Below are positions 20,625 to 30,958 of a stretch of 33,459 nt of DNA, piece after piece; positions within the stretch are counted from its first letter, which is position 1; each line of letters starts with the position of its first letter. The position numbers and the translations under genes are program-made. This DNA comes from Nemertoderma westbladi (taxonomy: Eukaryota; Xenacoelomorpha; Nemertodermatida; Nemertodermatidae): NCBI GenBank assembly GCA_032718475.1, contig JAUCBJ010005288.1, forward strand, positions 1 through 33,459, in the 5' to 3' direction. The notes under the pieces are model-generated. The model made no database searches, had not been told where the DNA came from, and saw only the letters and a list, made by a program, of their open reading frames with translations.

Positions 20625-20979
20625 ATATACCGACTACGAGATACATCTCCGAACGAACCTGCCAATATTTAAACTAAAAGAGTCTACTGTGCGGCGTCGA
20701 TACAGCGACTTCGAGTGGTTGAGAGCGGAACTGGAACGGGACTCTAAGATCGTAGTACCTCTACTGCCGGGCAAGGCGCTCTCCCGACAGATGCCGTTCC
20801 GAGGAGACGACGGAATATTCGACGACGACTTTATCGAGGAACGACGCGCTTCGCTAGAAACATTCATTAATAAAATCGCCGGTCATCCTTTGGCTCAAAA
20901 CGAAAAATGCCTTCATATGTTCCTCCAAGAAGACACAGTGGATAAAAATTACGTTCCTGGTAAAATTAAAACCATGTAA
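20625..20979 (+). CDS. SNX3: SNX3/SNX12-type sorting nexin, exon 2 (PX domain)
   Basis: The terminal coding exon follows the acceptor CATAG at 20624. It carries almost the whole PX domain, which binds phosphatidylinositol 3-phosphate on early endosomes: TNLPIFKLKESTVRRRYSDF with the RRY phosphoinositide-binding residues, the proline-containing loop VVPLLPGKAL, FRGDDGIFDDDFIEERR, and AGHPLAQNEKCLHMFLQ near the end. The stop is TAA at 20977. Exon 1 plus exon 2 give 489 nt, 162 codons plus stop. In animals SNX3 works with retromer to sort cargo such as Wntless and iron transporters from endosomes. The reading frame is intact and strongly conserved, so this is a live host gene amid decayed transposons. 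Confidence 0.97.
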
Positions 20980-21323
20980 TTTGATAGTTTAGCGTTATTC
21001 TCCGCTTACTTCTTTATGTTATACAGAAACATCCAGATATTGTATCCTGCGAACATTTATCAGTATCACCGCTCCTCAATTCATTTCAGTTCAATTATTT
21101 AAGGAATATTGGATTTTATGGACGAACCTGCGTATATAATTTTTCTCGTTGTCTTACCATTTTTCCCAATTTGTATAATTATGCTTGTTTTTTTTTATAT
21201 AGCGTAGTGGATAATTCGGTATAATTAATTAATTGTTTTCATTAAATAACGTAATTATTGTTGATCTACCGTATATTATGTCACAACCCTCTTTATCCTA
21301 CTTTAATTCTCGAAATAAATAAA
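20980..21323 (+). other. 3' UTR of the SNX3-like gene with poly-A signals
   Basis: Two overlapping AATAAA hexamers at 21314-21323 are the first convincing polyadenylation signals after the stop. The true cleavage site is unknown. Confidence 0.55.
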
Positions 21324-21589
21324 TTATTGTAACAAATAATTGAAAATGCTACCTTTCGTGCTGATAACGAGTTCAACCGAAAGTAATCTTTACCTTTATT
21401 TGTTTTAAAGGGAAAATAATACAGTTAAACAGTTTGATTAGAAGTATAACAACATGACTGGGGCCTTCTTGCGGCATAAACGTAAGCCATCATTAGCGTT
21501 ATCATTGTTATGGGGCTATTTATTGGCCTATAATAACATTAATATGAATTAATAATATGAATTTATATAAATAACACGGGTTGCCGGTT

Positions 21590-23095
21590 GGGTCAATGCC
21601 AACCATATTGACCAATGTCGCAATGTCCCGTAAGTGATTTTTGAAATTTGTTGAATTTTGAAATTAACTTTGAGAATTTGCCATAGTGATCATTTCTGCA
21701 TATGAAACCAGAAAGTGCCCCAAAACATTTCTTGGCCGTTATTGAGAGAAACGTTCCTGAATGAAAAAATTGAAACAATTTTTTTGTCACATATGGGAAA
21801 TTTATAAATATTTTTTTCGTACTTTATTTCCATTTGAAGTAACAGTTTTACTTTGTGGGAAACTTTGCCGTGAAAAGTTGGGCTAAATATTTTTTCCCGT
21901 TAATAACAATGTGATTCACAAAACTGTTGCATATGGTCAACTGAAAATCGTTATTTTATATCAAAAAATTAATTTGAAAATTTAAATAGACAGTTTTAGA
22001 TGTCATGTATGGGACATATTGATATGGTATAGAAAGGAATTTACATGGAAACTGACATTTATTTTCCAATTAAAAACAAATCATAAAATTATTCTTCAAA
22101 CAACTCCTCCGTACTAGAATTATTACATCCCACTCTCAACTGCTGTCCCAATCTCAAAACCCTTTCCGCAAAATATTTATTTTGGTAATAAATTAATTTG
22201 GTCTGTTTTGTGTGTGTGTGTGTGTGTGTGTGTCTGGTTACAGTTTATCTATGAATGGTAAGCCCCCAACCATTAATTAAATGTAAGTAATTAGTTGTTT
22301 AGACCATGATTAACTTCTGCCCCCAACACAATGTCAAGTATGGGACATCCTGTCACGTTATGGGACATTTCAACCTGGACAAGTGAATGTTTACGTAGCA
22401 GACTCACTGATACATCCCATACATGGCGAAAGTATCTAAGAATTGGATGTGAATAAATGTAAATGTCTAAATCTTTATGAGTTCGCGTTTTCTGATAAAA
22501 AAAAACCCCCGTTAAGTATGGGACACTTTTTTGGACACGCTCACGCAATTTATTCATATGAACTGCTAAACCACCAAAAATTGCCAATCTAACTGAAACA
22601 CATGGAAGAATATTAGTGGGAGTGTTAATACATCGGGTTAATGGCCCATATTGGACAATTTATATGCTATTAAATTAATCATTTACCGAGTGTCACGTAT
22701 GTGAGAAAAAATCGGACCACGTTAAATTTTTTTTGTATTTCTGATATCTCAAATTTTCTTCGAAGTTACGTTTATTTGTTCACAGGAATTATACTCAGCA
22801 GGGGTTTTAATCGTTTGACACCTGAATTGTAATTTTAATTGCCAAAATAAACCCGTAATCAGATTAACAAAATTTGAAAAATGTCCCGTAAGTGACGATT
22901 TTTTTCTTTTAATTTGTTGTAGCCTTTTCTATAATAAATAAGCTGTTGGGAGTGTATCACAGTAGGAGGGGACCGATTATTGTGTATTCGGCAATCAACT
23001 TATCAAAGCCAACCGACTATTCATTCTCGAATGATTTACATTTTGTATATTTTTTGTCCCGTACGTGACTTGGTCAATATGGTTGGCATTGACCC
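21590..23095. mobile_element. 1.5-kb non-autonomous DNA transposon with 26-bp perfect TIRs
   Basis: The ends 21590-21615 and 23070-23095 are exact 26-bp inverted repeats starting GGGTCAATGCCAACCATA. The match may continue outward with gaps (ATAAC..GGG on both sides), so the true ends could lie 10-20 bp further out. Target duplication was not resolved. Inside, a motif close to GTCCCRTACGTGAC recurs about ten times in both orientations (about 21626, 21789, 22000, 22331, 22351, 22406, 22511, 22690, 22881, 23056). There is a (TG)n run at 22209-22233. No transposase reading frame is inside. Confidence 0.85.
22209..22233. repeat. (TG)n microsatellite
   Basis: About 12 TG units lie within the 21590-23095 element. 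Confidence 0.95.
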
Positions 23096-23552
23096 GGCCC
23101 CCGTTATGGTCAATATAGTATTAACCGTTCGTTGATGGTACGCTTACCGCTCGCTGGTAAGAATGTAACTAACTAAGATTATCTACATCATTTAATAGGC
23201 CTAGTTAGTTTTTGGTTAACAGATAGCGAGGGGGGGGGGGGATTTGATTGCATCCACCCCACACTTGATGCAATCAAAATTAAATTATTCTCAAGAGTAA
23301 AATCAAGAGTACACGGTCTTGTACTCAGTACACAGTTTTGTGGCATATTTTACTTTTACCTCTGTAAAATTGGAACGGGAGAATGAAACAAATTAATATT
23401 TTGTGTCTATATGAAATATGCATGCTATTAAACATAAATTGAAACCAATTTTGAGAGAAAAATAATTTTATAATATAAATTAAATTTAATATAATTTAAT
23501 TAATTAATAAAAAAAAAAAAATATTAGAAAATGATCCTTGCCCCTTATTGAT
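23096..23552. other. Non-coding, low complexity
   Basis: No gene was seen. There is a G12 run at 23230-23241 and an AT-rich stretch near 23460-23530. Confidence 0.5.
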
Positions 23553-24138
23553 TAGGGTTAAAAAACACGATTTTCAAAAACCAATTTGTTTAAAACGTTT
23601 TTTTGTTGTTTTTTTTTATGTTTTTTATTGTTTTTTATGTTCTACATATGTTCAGGAACCACCGCGACATCACTGCTCTTGGCCCCTCAGAAGCTTTGCT
23701 GCTAGCAGTAGGCCACAGCCTCACTTTCCCTTGCCTTAGCAGCTGCAGTTGACTCCAGGCAGCGATTGAATGAAATCAACATCAACTGGTTTACATGATA
23801 GTAACAATGTGTTGGCAAGCTGTTGGCAAGACCCCTAGATCCCTTCGTATAATAAAGGTTTACATGATGAGCGACGAGCCGGTTCTGTGCCTTGGAGTGC
23901 ATGAAGAGCTGGCGGCTGTTCAGTTCACCCGCTCAACTGAAAGCTTAGGCCTATTACTGTATTACTAAATATACAGTATATGGGAGTAGTGGTGTGAATT
24001 ATAGGTATACCATGCATTTATAGCTCATATTGTTTATGCAGTCTTTGTCTTAAAAAAACACTTTTTTTTTATCCGTAAGAAAAAAAACAAAAAAAACAGT
24101 GCTTCGAAACATGTGTTTTTTTTAACCCTAATATTGAT
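23545..24138. mobile_element. hAT-type MITE with near-perfect 8-bp target duplication
   Basis: The 578-bp element 23553-24130 starts TAGGGTTAAAAAACAC and ends GTGTTTTTTTTAACCCTA (inverted, differing by two extra A/T). Its flanks are TTATTGAT (23545-23552) and ATATTGAT (24131-24138), matching at 7 of 8 positions. TAGGG ends plus an 8-bp duplication point to hAT. The short frames inside are not convincing genes. Confidence 0.8.
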
Positions 24139-25333
24139 TGTAAGGCGCTAATAAAAGTTGGCATGTAGATTCAGGACATTTGAGAAACAATAATTCATTG
24201 CTATCAGTTAACTTTTTTTTAAATTTGAGAACACCAAATCGGGCGGTGCTTGAATTTTATTTTTTTTATTTTCTAGAATTTTTTATCAAAATTAATTTAA
24301 AATATTGGTCAAAATAGTCATCTAGTCAAAATTTCAGATAGGTCTGTCTAGGTCACTGCGATCAACGGGATAAAATTTAAATACTTGGAGCAAGGAGCAT
24401 TTTCAGTGGCGCAAAAACGGTAAATTAAAACTCCAGGTATTTAAATCGCATATATAATAAAGTTTAAATTTCGTGCGCAAAATTGTCTTTATCTGATTGC
24501 CAATCAATATGTATAATAAATAAAATATTAATAATTTATGAGTTATTAAGGAAACCGACAGCTGGAGTTGTCGCTACACGGATGTAATCGTGGTGTGGCC
24601 GGTAAAGTATAATCTCAAAAATATACATGTTGAGAAGGATAATCCCCTTCTGTGAAAAAAGAGAGTGTTACCCGAAACCCGCCACATAGAGCCTACTATT
24701 AACTTTAATTAATTTAATCCAAAATTACAATCCCAATCCCGAAACTGATGCCGTTTGAACTCTAGCATGTACACTAGACCCAATATTATTCGAATATTTT
24801 TCGGAGGTGTATTAAAGGAATGTTTGATACCATTTGTTAGAATCAGACTAGACATTCTATCCCTGCTTCTATCGGAAGAACCCTTCTATAGTCCTGAACA
24901 CTATCTGAAACTGAAATCCTAAACTAAAATTGCTGGTAACAATCGTGTTTTTCTCATTGACCCAGACATTTTTCGCACACCAACCCTATTAATACTGTTT
25001 ATCGGCTCAATGTTAAATTATCAATAAATGGAAAGAAGCAGGATACACTGGATCGTTTATAACCAAAGCAATGAAGGAAAGTCAATATAGCAGGTTACAG
25101 TTTTATTTTTGGGAGTAATCAGCTGTTATTTGCATTGAATTGATTTTCCCCTGTAGAGGGATGAAGTTCAAGCTACTGTATTACCTCTTCCTACTGCATA
25201 ATAACAGCCTTCAAAATCTTCACCTGCGACCTTTAACTGGCCTTCCATAATTGGTAAAATGCGAAAGCGAGTCTGCAACATTGCAGTCATTTTACCTTGT
25301 CATTTTATTTTATTTTTCAATATTTAAAAATCA
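24139..25333. other. Non-coding stretch with a partial MITE copy
   Basis: No gene was seen. 25005-25165 is partly related to the MITE at 27068-27282: shared TCAATGTTAAATT, CAGGTTACAGTTTTATTT and a TTTCCCCTG.AGAGGGATG segment. Confidence 0.5.
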
Positions 25334-25567
25334 CTCAAAATACGGCTCTATCCCTTTAAAGACTGCTGTAGCCATTATTATGATTATTTAGTGTGTTGAA
25401 TTCATTATTAATAATAATTTTGTTTATATTAAAATTCGTTGTTTTTTACTTCTACTCCCACTTTCGATTGTTAATATTGAATTAATACACTCCAAAAAAT
25501 AATACAGTAATATAGTTAGCTATAGGGCCTACCAAAGTCTTTAAAGGGGGGCGGGGCGTATTTTGAG
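25334..25567. mobile_element. Short MITE-like inverted repeat
   Basis: CTCAAAATACGGCTCTATCC at 25334 is partly inverted at 25536-25567 (GGCGGGGCGTATTTTGAG). Arms of about 31 bp with several mismatches also share CTTTAAAGAC and enclose about 170 bp. No duplication was resolved and no gene lies inside. Confidence 0.6.
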
Positions 25568-25678
25568 AAATTTTTTCAATTCCCAAGGGTTCTGGGTGCC
25601 AGGAACTCCCCATATCTCGAAAACTACTGGAGCTATTCAATTTTTATTTGCTTCATCTGAAAGATGACATAATTTTAG

Positions 25679-26091
25679 TTAGGCCCGGGTCACACATGAG
25701 CTTTCAACTGTCAACTTTCAACGATCAACTTTCAAATATCTAAGTCCCGGTTCACACATAAACATTCAATTTTCAGCTCATAACAAATTATTGTATATAT
25801 TGCTTAGACCAGATATAAAGGGTTGAACAATGTTCAGTTGGCACTTATAAAAATCTGTATTGTTTTGTAGAATATAAGTGTTTTTTTATTTTATTTAAAG
25901 TAATAATTTTTAATATGGATAAATAAATCGATGACGTAATAGTAGCATAATTATGCCCTACATAGGCGGCGAAATAACCGCCGATATTGGGTTTACCCGT
26001 TCAATCAAAAAAGGTTGTTGTACGGCGTTATCGGAAAACTTTATCAAGATTTGCGGGCAGATGTTATAAAAGAAATAAAGGAAATTTGTTA
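25679..26091 (+). mobile_element. PIF/Harbinger-type element fragment
   Basis: A terminus GGCCCGGGTCACACATGAG starts at 25682, directly after TTA (25679-25681), the 3-bp target typical of Harbinger. About 57 bp further in, a second terminus-like copy (TAAGTCCCGGTTCACACATA) repeats it. Downstream, in the same orientation, is a transposase N-terminal fragment. The opposite end was not found. Confidence 0.65.
25963..26091 (+). pseudogene. Harbinger-type transposase N-terminal fragment
   Basis: About 42 codons in frame read HRRRNNRRYWVYPFNQKR followed by GKLYQDLRADV, then a TAA at 26089. The block basic-RRYWV.P(F/I)...R....G....L.Q.LR is the conserved start of Harbinger/HARBI1-type DDE_4 transposases. 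The catalytic domain is absent, so this is a relic or part of a deletion derivative. Confidence 0.65.
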
Positions 26092-26191
26092 ATTATATAT
26101 ACGAATATGTAAATATTTAGTAGAACAAACAAAAAATAATTTACACCCAATTTCATGGTCCAGATGTGATGTTCCATTTGGGGATACTAGA

Positions 26192-26219
26192 CCCCCCCAC
26201 CCCCCCCCCCCCCCCCCCC
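26192..26219. repeat. Poly-C run
   Basis: A run of 28 positions is C apart from one A. The minus-strand Gly-rich frame through it is not a gene. Confidence 0.95.
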
Positions 26220-27067
26220 TCACTAAACTGTCGGACATTAATTGATATATCTCTGTAACTAGAAGTAGCATACAGTTTGTAAATATTGCAAAAAAAAGTA
26301 GACCAATATATAAATTTTTGGGAGCATGGTTTTTTTGGGTCGACAAAGATGATGGACAGGGTTAAATGCAGCCGTTTAATAGATAACTTGTGTTACAATA
26401 GCTTTACAATTTTGTACCATTCAAATGATAATAATAAAACGTATTAAATGAAGAGATAAATTTCCGCTGCTCTGGAAACAAAATTGGTAAAAATAAAGTT
26501 GTCTTATCCGTCAAATGATGATTCGCTATATTTTAGTTTTTATTTGTCAACAATATAATTTTGTTTTAGTCCCACTTTATTTTACCCAGTGAACACGTCT
26601 TCATATAACCAACGTGATCTGCCATATAAATTTATGAGTCGCAGGTGCGCCTAAGGATAGTAAGCGAGTTAATGTGAGAGAAACAAGGGTTTGTTACCAG
26701 GCTGAATATATCAGTAGTAGCCTATACTATACTTTTAGTTGGTCACCCATAATTACTGTAGCTAGTCATAATAATAAACAGCCAGCCAACTGTAACAGCT
26801 TCCTCCCGTTTAAACTTCCCTGGAGTTTATGGATCGATATATTCCGACCATCTGCTGTTCCCGATACGTAACTCGCTATAGCTGAGCATAAGGAATTAGG
26901 GTTAGTATTAGGCGCTTACAGTTTATTTACGTTCCCTTATGCCTATTCCCATTCACACTTAACAAACTTGGTCATAATTTACAATCATAATCTGAAGAAT
27001 CCATTTATACTTGCAGTATTAATTTAATGTTATTCACTATTCGTAGCTGATTTATTGATAATATTTA
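26220..27067. other. Non-coding stretch
   Basis: No gene or repeat structure was recognised. Confidence 0.4.
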
Positions 27068-27282
27068 GAGATAGGGGGAAAACTGGACGCAAAACCCGCA
27101 TTGGCGAATTAATATCCCGCATCAATGTTAAATTCTCTATTTAGGGAAAGCACATTATTTTAACCCAAACAATAAACTAAACACAAAAGAACAGGTTACA
27201 GTTTTATTTCTGAGAGTATTGCGTCCAATTTCCCCTGGAGAGGGATGCATTTATATTGTGTCCAGTATCCCCCCTATCTGAG
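27068..27282. mobile_element. Short MITE with G-rich inverted ends
   Basis: AGATAGGGGGAAAACTGGAC at about 27070 is inverted as GTCCAGTATCCCCCCTATCT ending at about 27280, giving a 213-bp element. The interior is partly shared with 25005-25165. No clear target duplication. Confidence 0.65.
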
Positions 27283-27599
27283 TATTTAACACGGTAGGCC
27301 TATACTGCATTATACAGTAAGTAAACCGCACACTGTAGGCCTACTAATCACAAAACGTATACGATGATTAGTAATTACTGTCTAGTAACAAAAGTAATTT
27401 ATTTATTCAGTGATAGATACTGTACTGTAAGATTGAACTGCATTTAGATTGGAGTTGAGAATGACATAAATTGGATTGGAGACTGAGTTAAATATTAATA
27501 AAATTAAATAAATAATTTAATATTTTATTTACATGAAATGAACGGATGTTGTTTACTTTATAATTTATAACCTATTGAATTTCACCCCTAGAGATAACC

Positions 27600-28520
27600 A
27601 TGCCGGACTCACTACAAGAGATAGGTAAGAAGGGTAAAGGTAGAACTGTTTACACGAGCATTAAGAGACCCAACTGTTCCGTAATCCAACACCGTGGGTC
27701 GGGACCTCCTCGAGACCCAACCGCCCCTCCCCCGTCGATAGCGATCCGCCGTGCTACCGAGTGGTCCAGACAACGACGCAGCCAACAAAAACATAATCCG
27801 GCGCCGAAAACCCTCGACCCACAAACCAAACTCTCCTTCTTCGGAGTGGTGAAAGCTGTTATTGAGAGAAACCGAAATAAACCGAACGATAACGAAACAG
27901 GAAACAGTAAGGTATCGACCCCACGATCGCAATCGTCCCACTCCGATTCAATAAGAAATAGTAAATTAAATTATAATGAATCTGGTAAAATGAATGCCCA
28001 AGATAGAAAACATAGAGACAGCCATATTCATATTGAAAATAACAAAGATATTTCCGGGCAACAAAATAGTACCAGGTTTGGTCAACAACAAAATCCGAGT
28101 ACTCCTTATGAATCTGATAGTAGTCTGGGGAAAAGCGTCAGTATCGTAAGTGGAACTACATCACACGAAGACGACCGTGGATTCGTAACGGTGAGGAACA
28201 AATGTGACGTCACTTCCAAGCGGAGGATTATAAAAGGCGATGCTAATGATGATGGCGACATCAAAGACCATATGGAATCAGCTGGACATACAAACGATAG
28301 CAGACGGTCGCACGATATTAACAAAGCAACGGACATTAAGAATCAAGAAGTAAGCAATCACGTAATAGACTCAGATAATGATGATATTGCCTCTGATGTT
28401 GATTATTCTATACCTGTACCAGTGACATGGGAGAGAACGGTGAAGTCTGTTCCTAAGATTAATTACGGGTACAGGTCTGTGCGGCCGCCAGTCACCAGGA
28501 GTAACTACAATATCTATTAA
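27600..28520 (+). CDS. Uncharacterised low-complexity protein, possibly a terminal exon
   Basis: A 306-codon open frame starts at ATG 27600 (A at -3). I recognise no family. The N-terminal 90 residues are basic and Pro-rich (GSGPPRDPTAPPPS; EWSRQRRSQQKH) and end in a short hydrophobic helix-like stretch, KLSFFGVVKAVIERNR. A long Asn/Asp/Ser/His-rich, probably disordered middle follows. The C terminus is again more ordered in look (YSIPVPVTWERTV ... KINYGYRSVRPPVTRSNYNIY). CCCCTAG at 27584-27590, just upstream, could be a splice acceptor, so earlier exons are possible. AATAAA at 28716 fits a 3' end. The frame is free of breaks, unlike the transposon relics around it, so a host gene is likely. 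Confidence 0.6.
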   Translation: MPDSLQEIGKKGKGRTVYTSIKRPNCSVIQHRGSGPPRDPTAPPPSIAIRRATEWSRQRRSQQKHNPAPKTLDPQTKLSFFGVVKAVIERNRNKPNDNETGNSKVSTPRSQSSHSDSIRNSKLNYNESGKMNAQDRKHRDSHIHIENNKDISGQQNSTRFGQQQNPSTPYESDSSLGKSVSIVSGTTSHEDDRGFVTVRNKCDVTSKRRIIKGDANDDGDIKDHMESAGHTNDSRRSHDINKATDIKNQEVSNHVIDSDNDDIASDVDYSIPVPVTWERTVKSVPKINYGYRSVRPPVTRSNYNIY

Positions 28521-28721
28521 CATACAGTACTTTATGTCAAACTCTCATGCGATTGGGTTATACAGTTAAAAACCAATCTCATAAAGCTATAGACCAAACT
28601 GTAAAGTGTTTCTTTCTTAAAATAATTGTTGTGATTTTCTGTAATTATTTAAACTTTTGTAGTTCTGGAGAAATATTCCAAATGTTTTTATATCTTACTG
28701 TACTGTATATCTTATAATAAA
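28521..28721 (+). other. Probable 3' UTR with poly-A signal
   Basis: AATAAA at 28716-28721 lies about 200 bp after the stop codon of the preceding frame. Confidence 0.45.
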
Positions 28722-28999
28722 TCACCATGGAGAGATTTTCAATTGATTGGAAATTCAACTAAAACTAACTTGTAAGAATGTTCAGTTTTATAACAGTTTA
28801 TTTATTTATAGTTTATTTATATTATATGTTATCGCTAATGCCATCGGGCGCAAAACCCACTCAGTACACGAAGGCAGAATATATACTGTATTACAGTATT
28901 GACAAGGAGTTCTTTCCGATACTTTTTGATATCTTATAAACACACATCTGAAATATAAACAAGATACTGGTGAGACTTTTTGCGTTATAAAATCTTTTT

Positions 29000-29914
29000 G
29001 TCCTGGTATGTACTGTAGGTGGACCGGACCTACAGTAAGCTTTCCTGGTTTGTACTGTAGGTGGGACCTACAGTAAGCTGTCCTGGTTTGTACTGTAGGT
29101 GGGACCTACAGTAAGCTGTCCTGGTTTGTACTGTAGGTGGGACCTACAGTAAGCTGTCCTGGTTTGTACTGTAGGTGGGACCTACAGTAAGCTGTCCTGG
29201 TTTGTACTGTAGGTGGACCTACAGTAAGCTGTCCTGGTTTGTACTGTAGGTGGACCTACAGTAAGCTGTCCTGGTTTGTACTGTAAGTGGGACCTACAGT
29301 AAGCTGTCCTTGTTTGTACTGTAAGTGGGACATACAGTAAGCTGTCCTGGTTTGTACTGTAGGTGGACCTACAGTAAGCTGTTCTGGTTTGTACTGTAGG
29401 TGGACCTACAGTAAGCTGTCTTAGTTTGTACTGTAAGTGGGACCTACAGTAAGCTGTCCTTGTTTGTACTGTAAGTGGGACCTACAGTAAGCTGTCCTGG
29501 TTTGTACTGTAGGTAGACCTACAGTAAGCTGTCCTGGTTTGTACTGTAGGTGGACCTACAGTAAGCTGTCCTGGTTTGTACTGTAAGTGGGACCTACAGT
29601 AAGCTGTCCTGGTTTGTACTGTAGGTGGACCTACAGTAAGCTGTCCTTGTTTGTACTGTAAGTGGGACCTACAGTAAGCTGTCCTGGTTTGTACTGTAGG
29701 TGGACCAACAGTAAGCTGTCCTGGTTTGTACTGTAGGTGGGACCTACAGTAAGCTGTCCTGGTTTGTACTGTAGGTGGACCTACAGTAAGCTGTCCTGGT
29801 TTGTACTGTAGGTGGACCTACAGTAAGCTGTCCTGGTTTGTACTGTAAGTGGGACCTACAGTAAGCTGTCCTGGTTTGTACTGTAGGTGGACCTACAGTA
29901 AGCTGTCCTGGTTT
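29000..29914. repeat. Satellite array, about 38-bp units with internal hairpin
   Basis: About 24 tandem units of 36-38 bp. Each contains TACTGTAGGT, a 2-3 base spacer and ACCTACAGTA, followed by AGCTGTCCTGGTTTG. The first two segments are exact reverse complements, so every unit can fold into a 10-bp hairpin. Units vary as GG/GGG in the spacer and GTAGG/GTAAG, with the right arm usually unchanged. Confidence 0.97.
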
Positions 29915-30116
29915 TTCTATGTACTAAAACGTAAGGGTTTATTGTGTTGTATCGGTATGTGCTTCTATGTATATCCATTGTCAGTAGGGCTATGTTGGTA
30001 TTGTATATCACCGGAAGTAGACATTGCTATAATCTTAATAGAATAAGTAACTGATAAGATTAATCATTTACACTTCTGCAATTCATGTCTGATATGTACG
30101 GAAGCCCATAGCGGCC

Positions 30117-30650
30117 AGGACACAACATTAATGTGCGACACAAACATTAATGAGGGGCACATTAATGAGGGACACAAACATTAATGATGGGCACAAACAT
30201 TAATGAGGGACACAAACATTAATGAGGGACACAAACTTTAATGAGGGACACAAACATTAATGAGGGTCACAAAACATTAATGAGGGACACACTTTAATGA
30301 GGGGGCAGAAATATTAATGAGGGACACAAACATTAATGACGGCACAAACATTAATGAGGGACACAAACATTAATGAGGGACACAAACATTAATGAGGGAC
30401 ACAAACATTAATGAGGGACACAGACTTTAATGAGGGACACAAACATTAATGAGGAACACAAACATTAATGAGGGACACAAACATTAATGAGGGACACAAA
30501 CATTAATGAGGGACACAAACTTTAATGAGGGACACAAACATTAATGAGGGTCACAAAACATTAATGAAGGACACAAACATTAATGAGGGACACAAACATT
30601 AATGTGGGACACAAACATTTATGAGGGGCACAAACATTAATGGGGGACAC
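30117..30650. repeat. 19-bp satellite array
   Basis: About 27 tandem copies of GGACACAAACATTAATGAG, with ATTAATG to TTTAATG variants and occasional one-base gaps. Begins about 200 bp after the 38-bp array. Confidence 0.97.
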
Positions 30651-30958
30651 CTTACTTACAGTAATAGGGGTCAATGCTTCCCAATGAATATTAATAAGGG
30701 CGATGGTGATGCTTGCCGTCAGACATTATTAGATATACTGTATATATTGAGTGATTAACTGAAAAACTACTACCGTGGGAACGTGACCTTTGTAGTGCGG
30801 GAGTGGAGTAGTAGTAGTCTGGTAGATATTCCATCCATCTCCATAATTGAAAGTAAGTTTATGTTTACCTTGATCAGAGTATCTTTGTTCATTTGCATAT
30901 CTTAGAATTTTTCGTATCGCATTTCGTATCGTTCATCAAGAAATGTCCTTTCTGATTA
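30651..30958. other. Flank of integrase-like gene
   Basis: No recognisable coding sequence. A TAGTAGTAGTAG-like stretch lies near 30808. Confidence 0.35.

Noticed and set aside
26089-26346. Minus-strand frame with Gly-rich segment
   Set aside because: Runs through the poly-C tract; no similarity.
27612-27941. 109-codon minus-strand frame
   Set aside because: Shadow of the better plus-strand frame 27600-28520, which has a good start context and a downstream poly-A signal.
29000-30650. Regular repeats resembling a CRISPR array
   Set aside because: Units are head-to-tail without unique spacers, and the surrounding DNA is animal; these are satellites.
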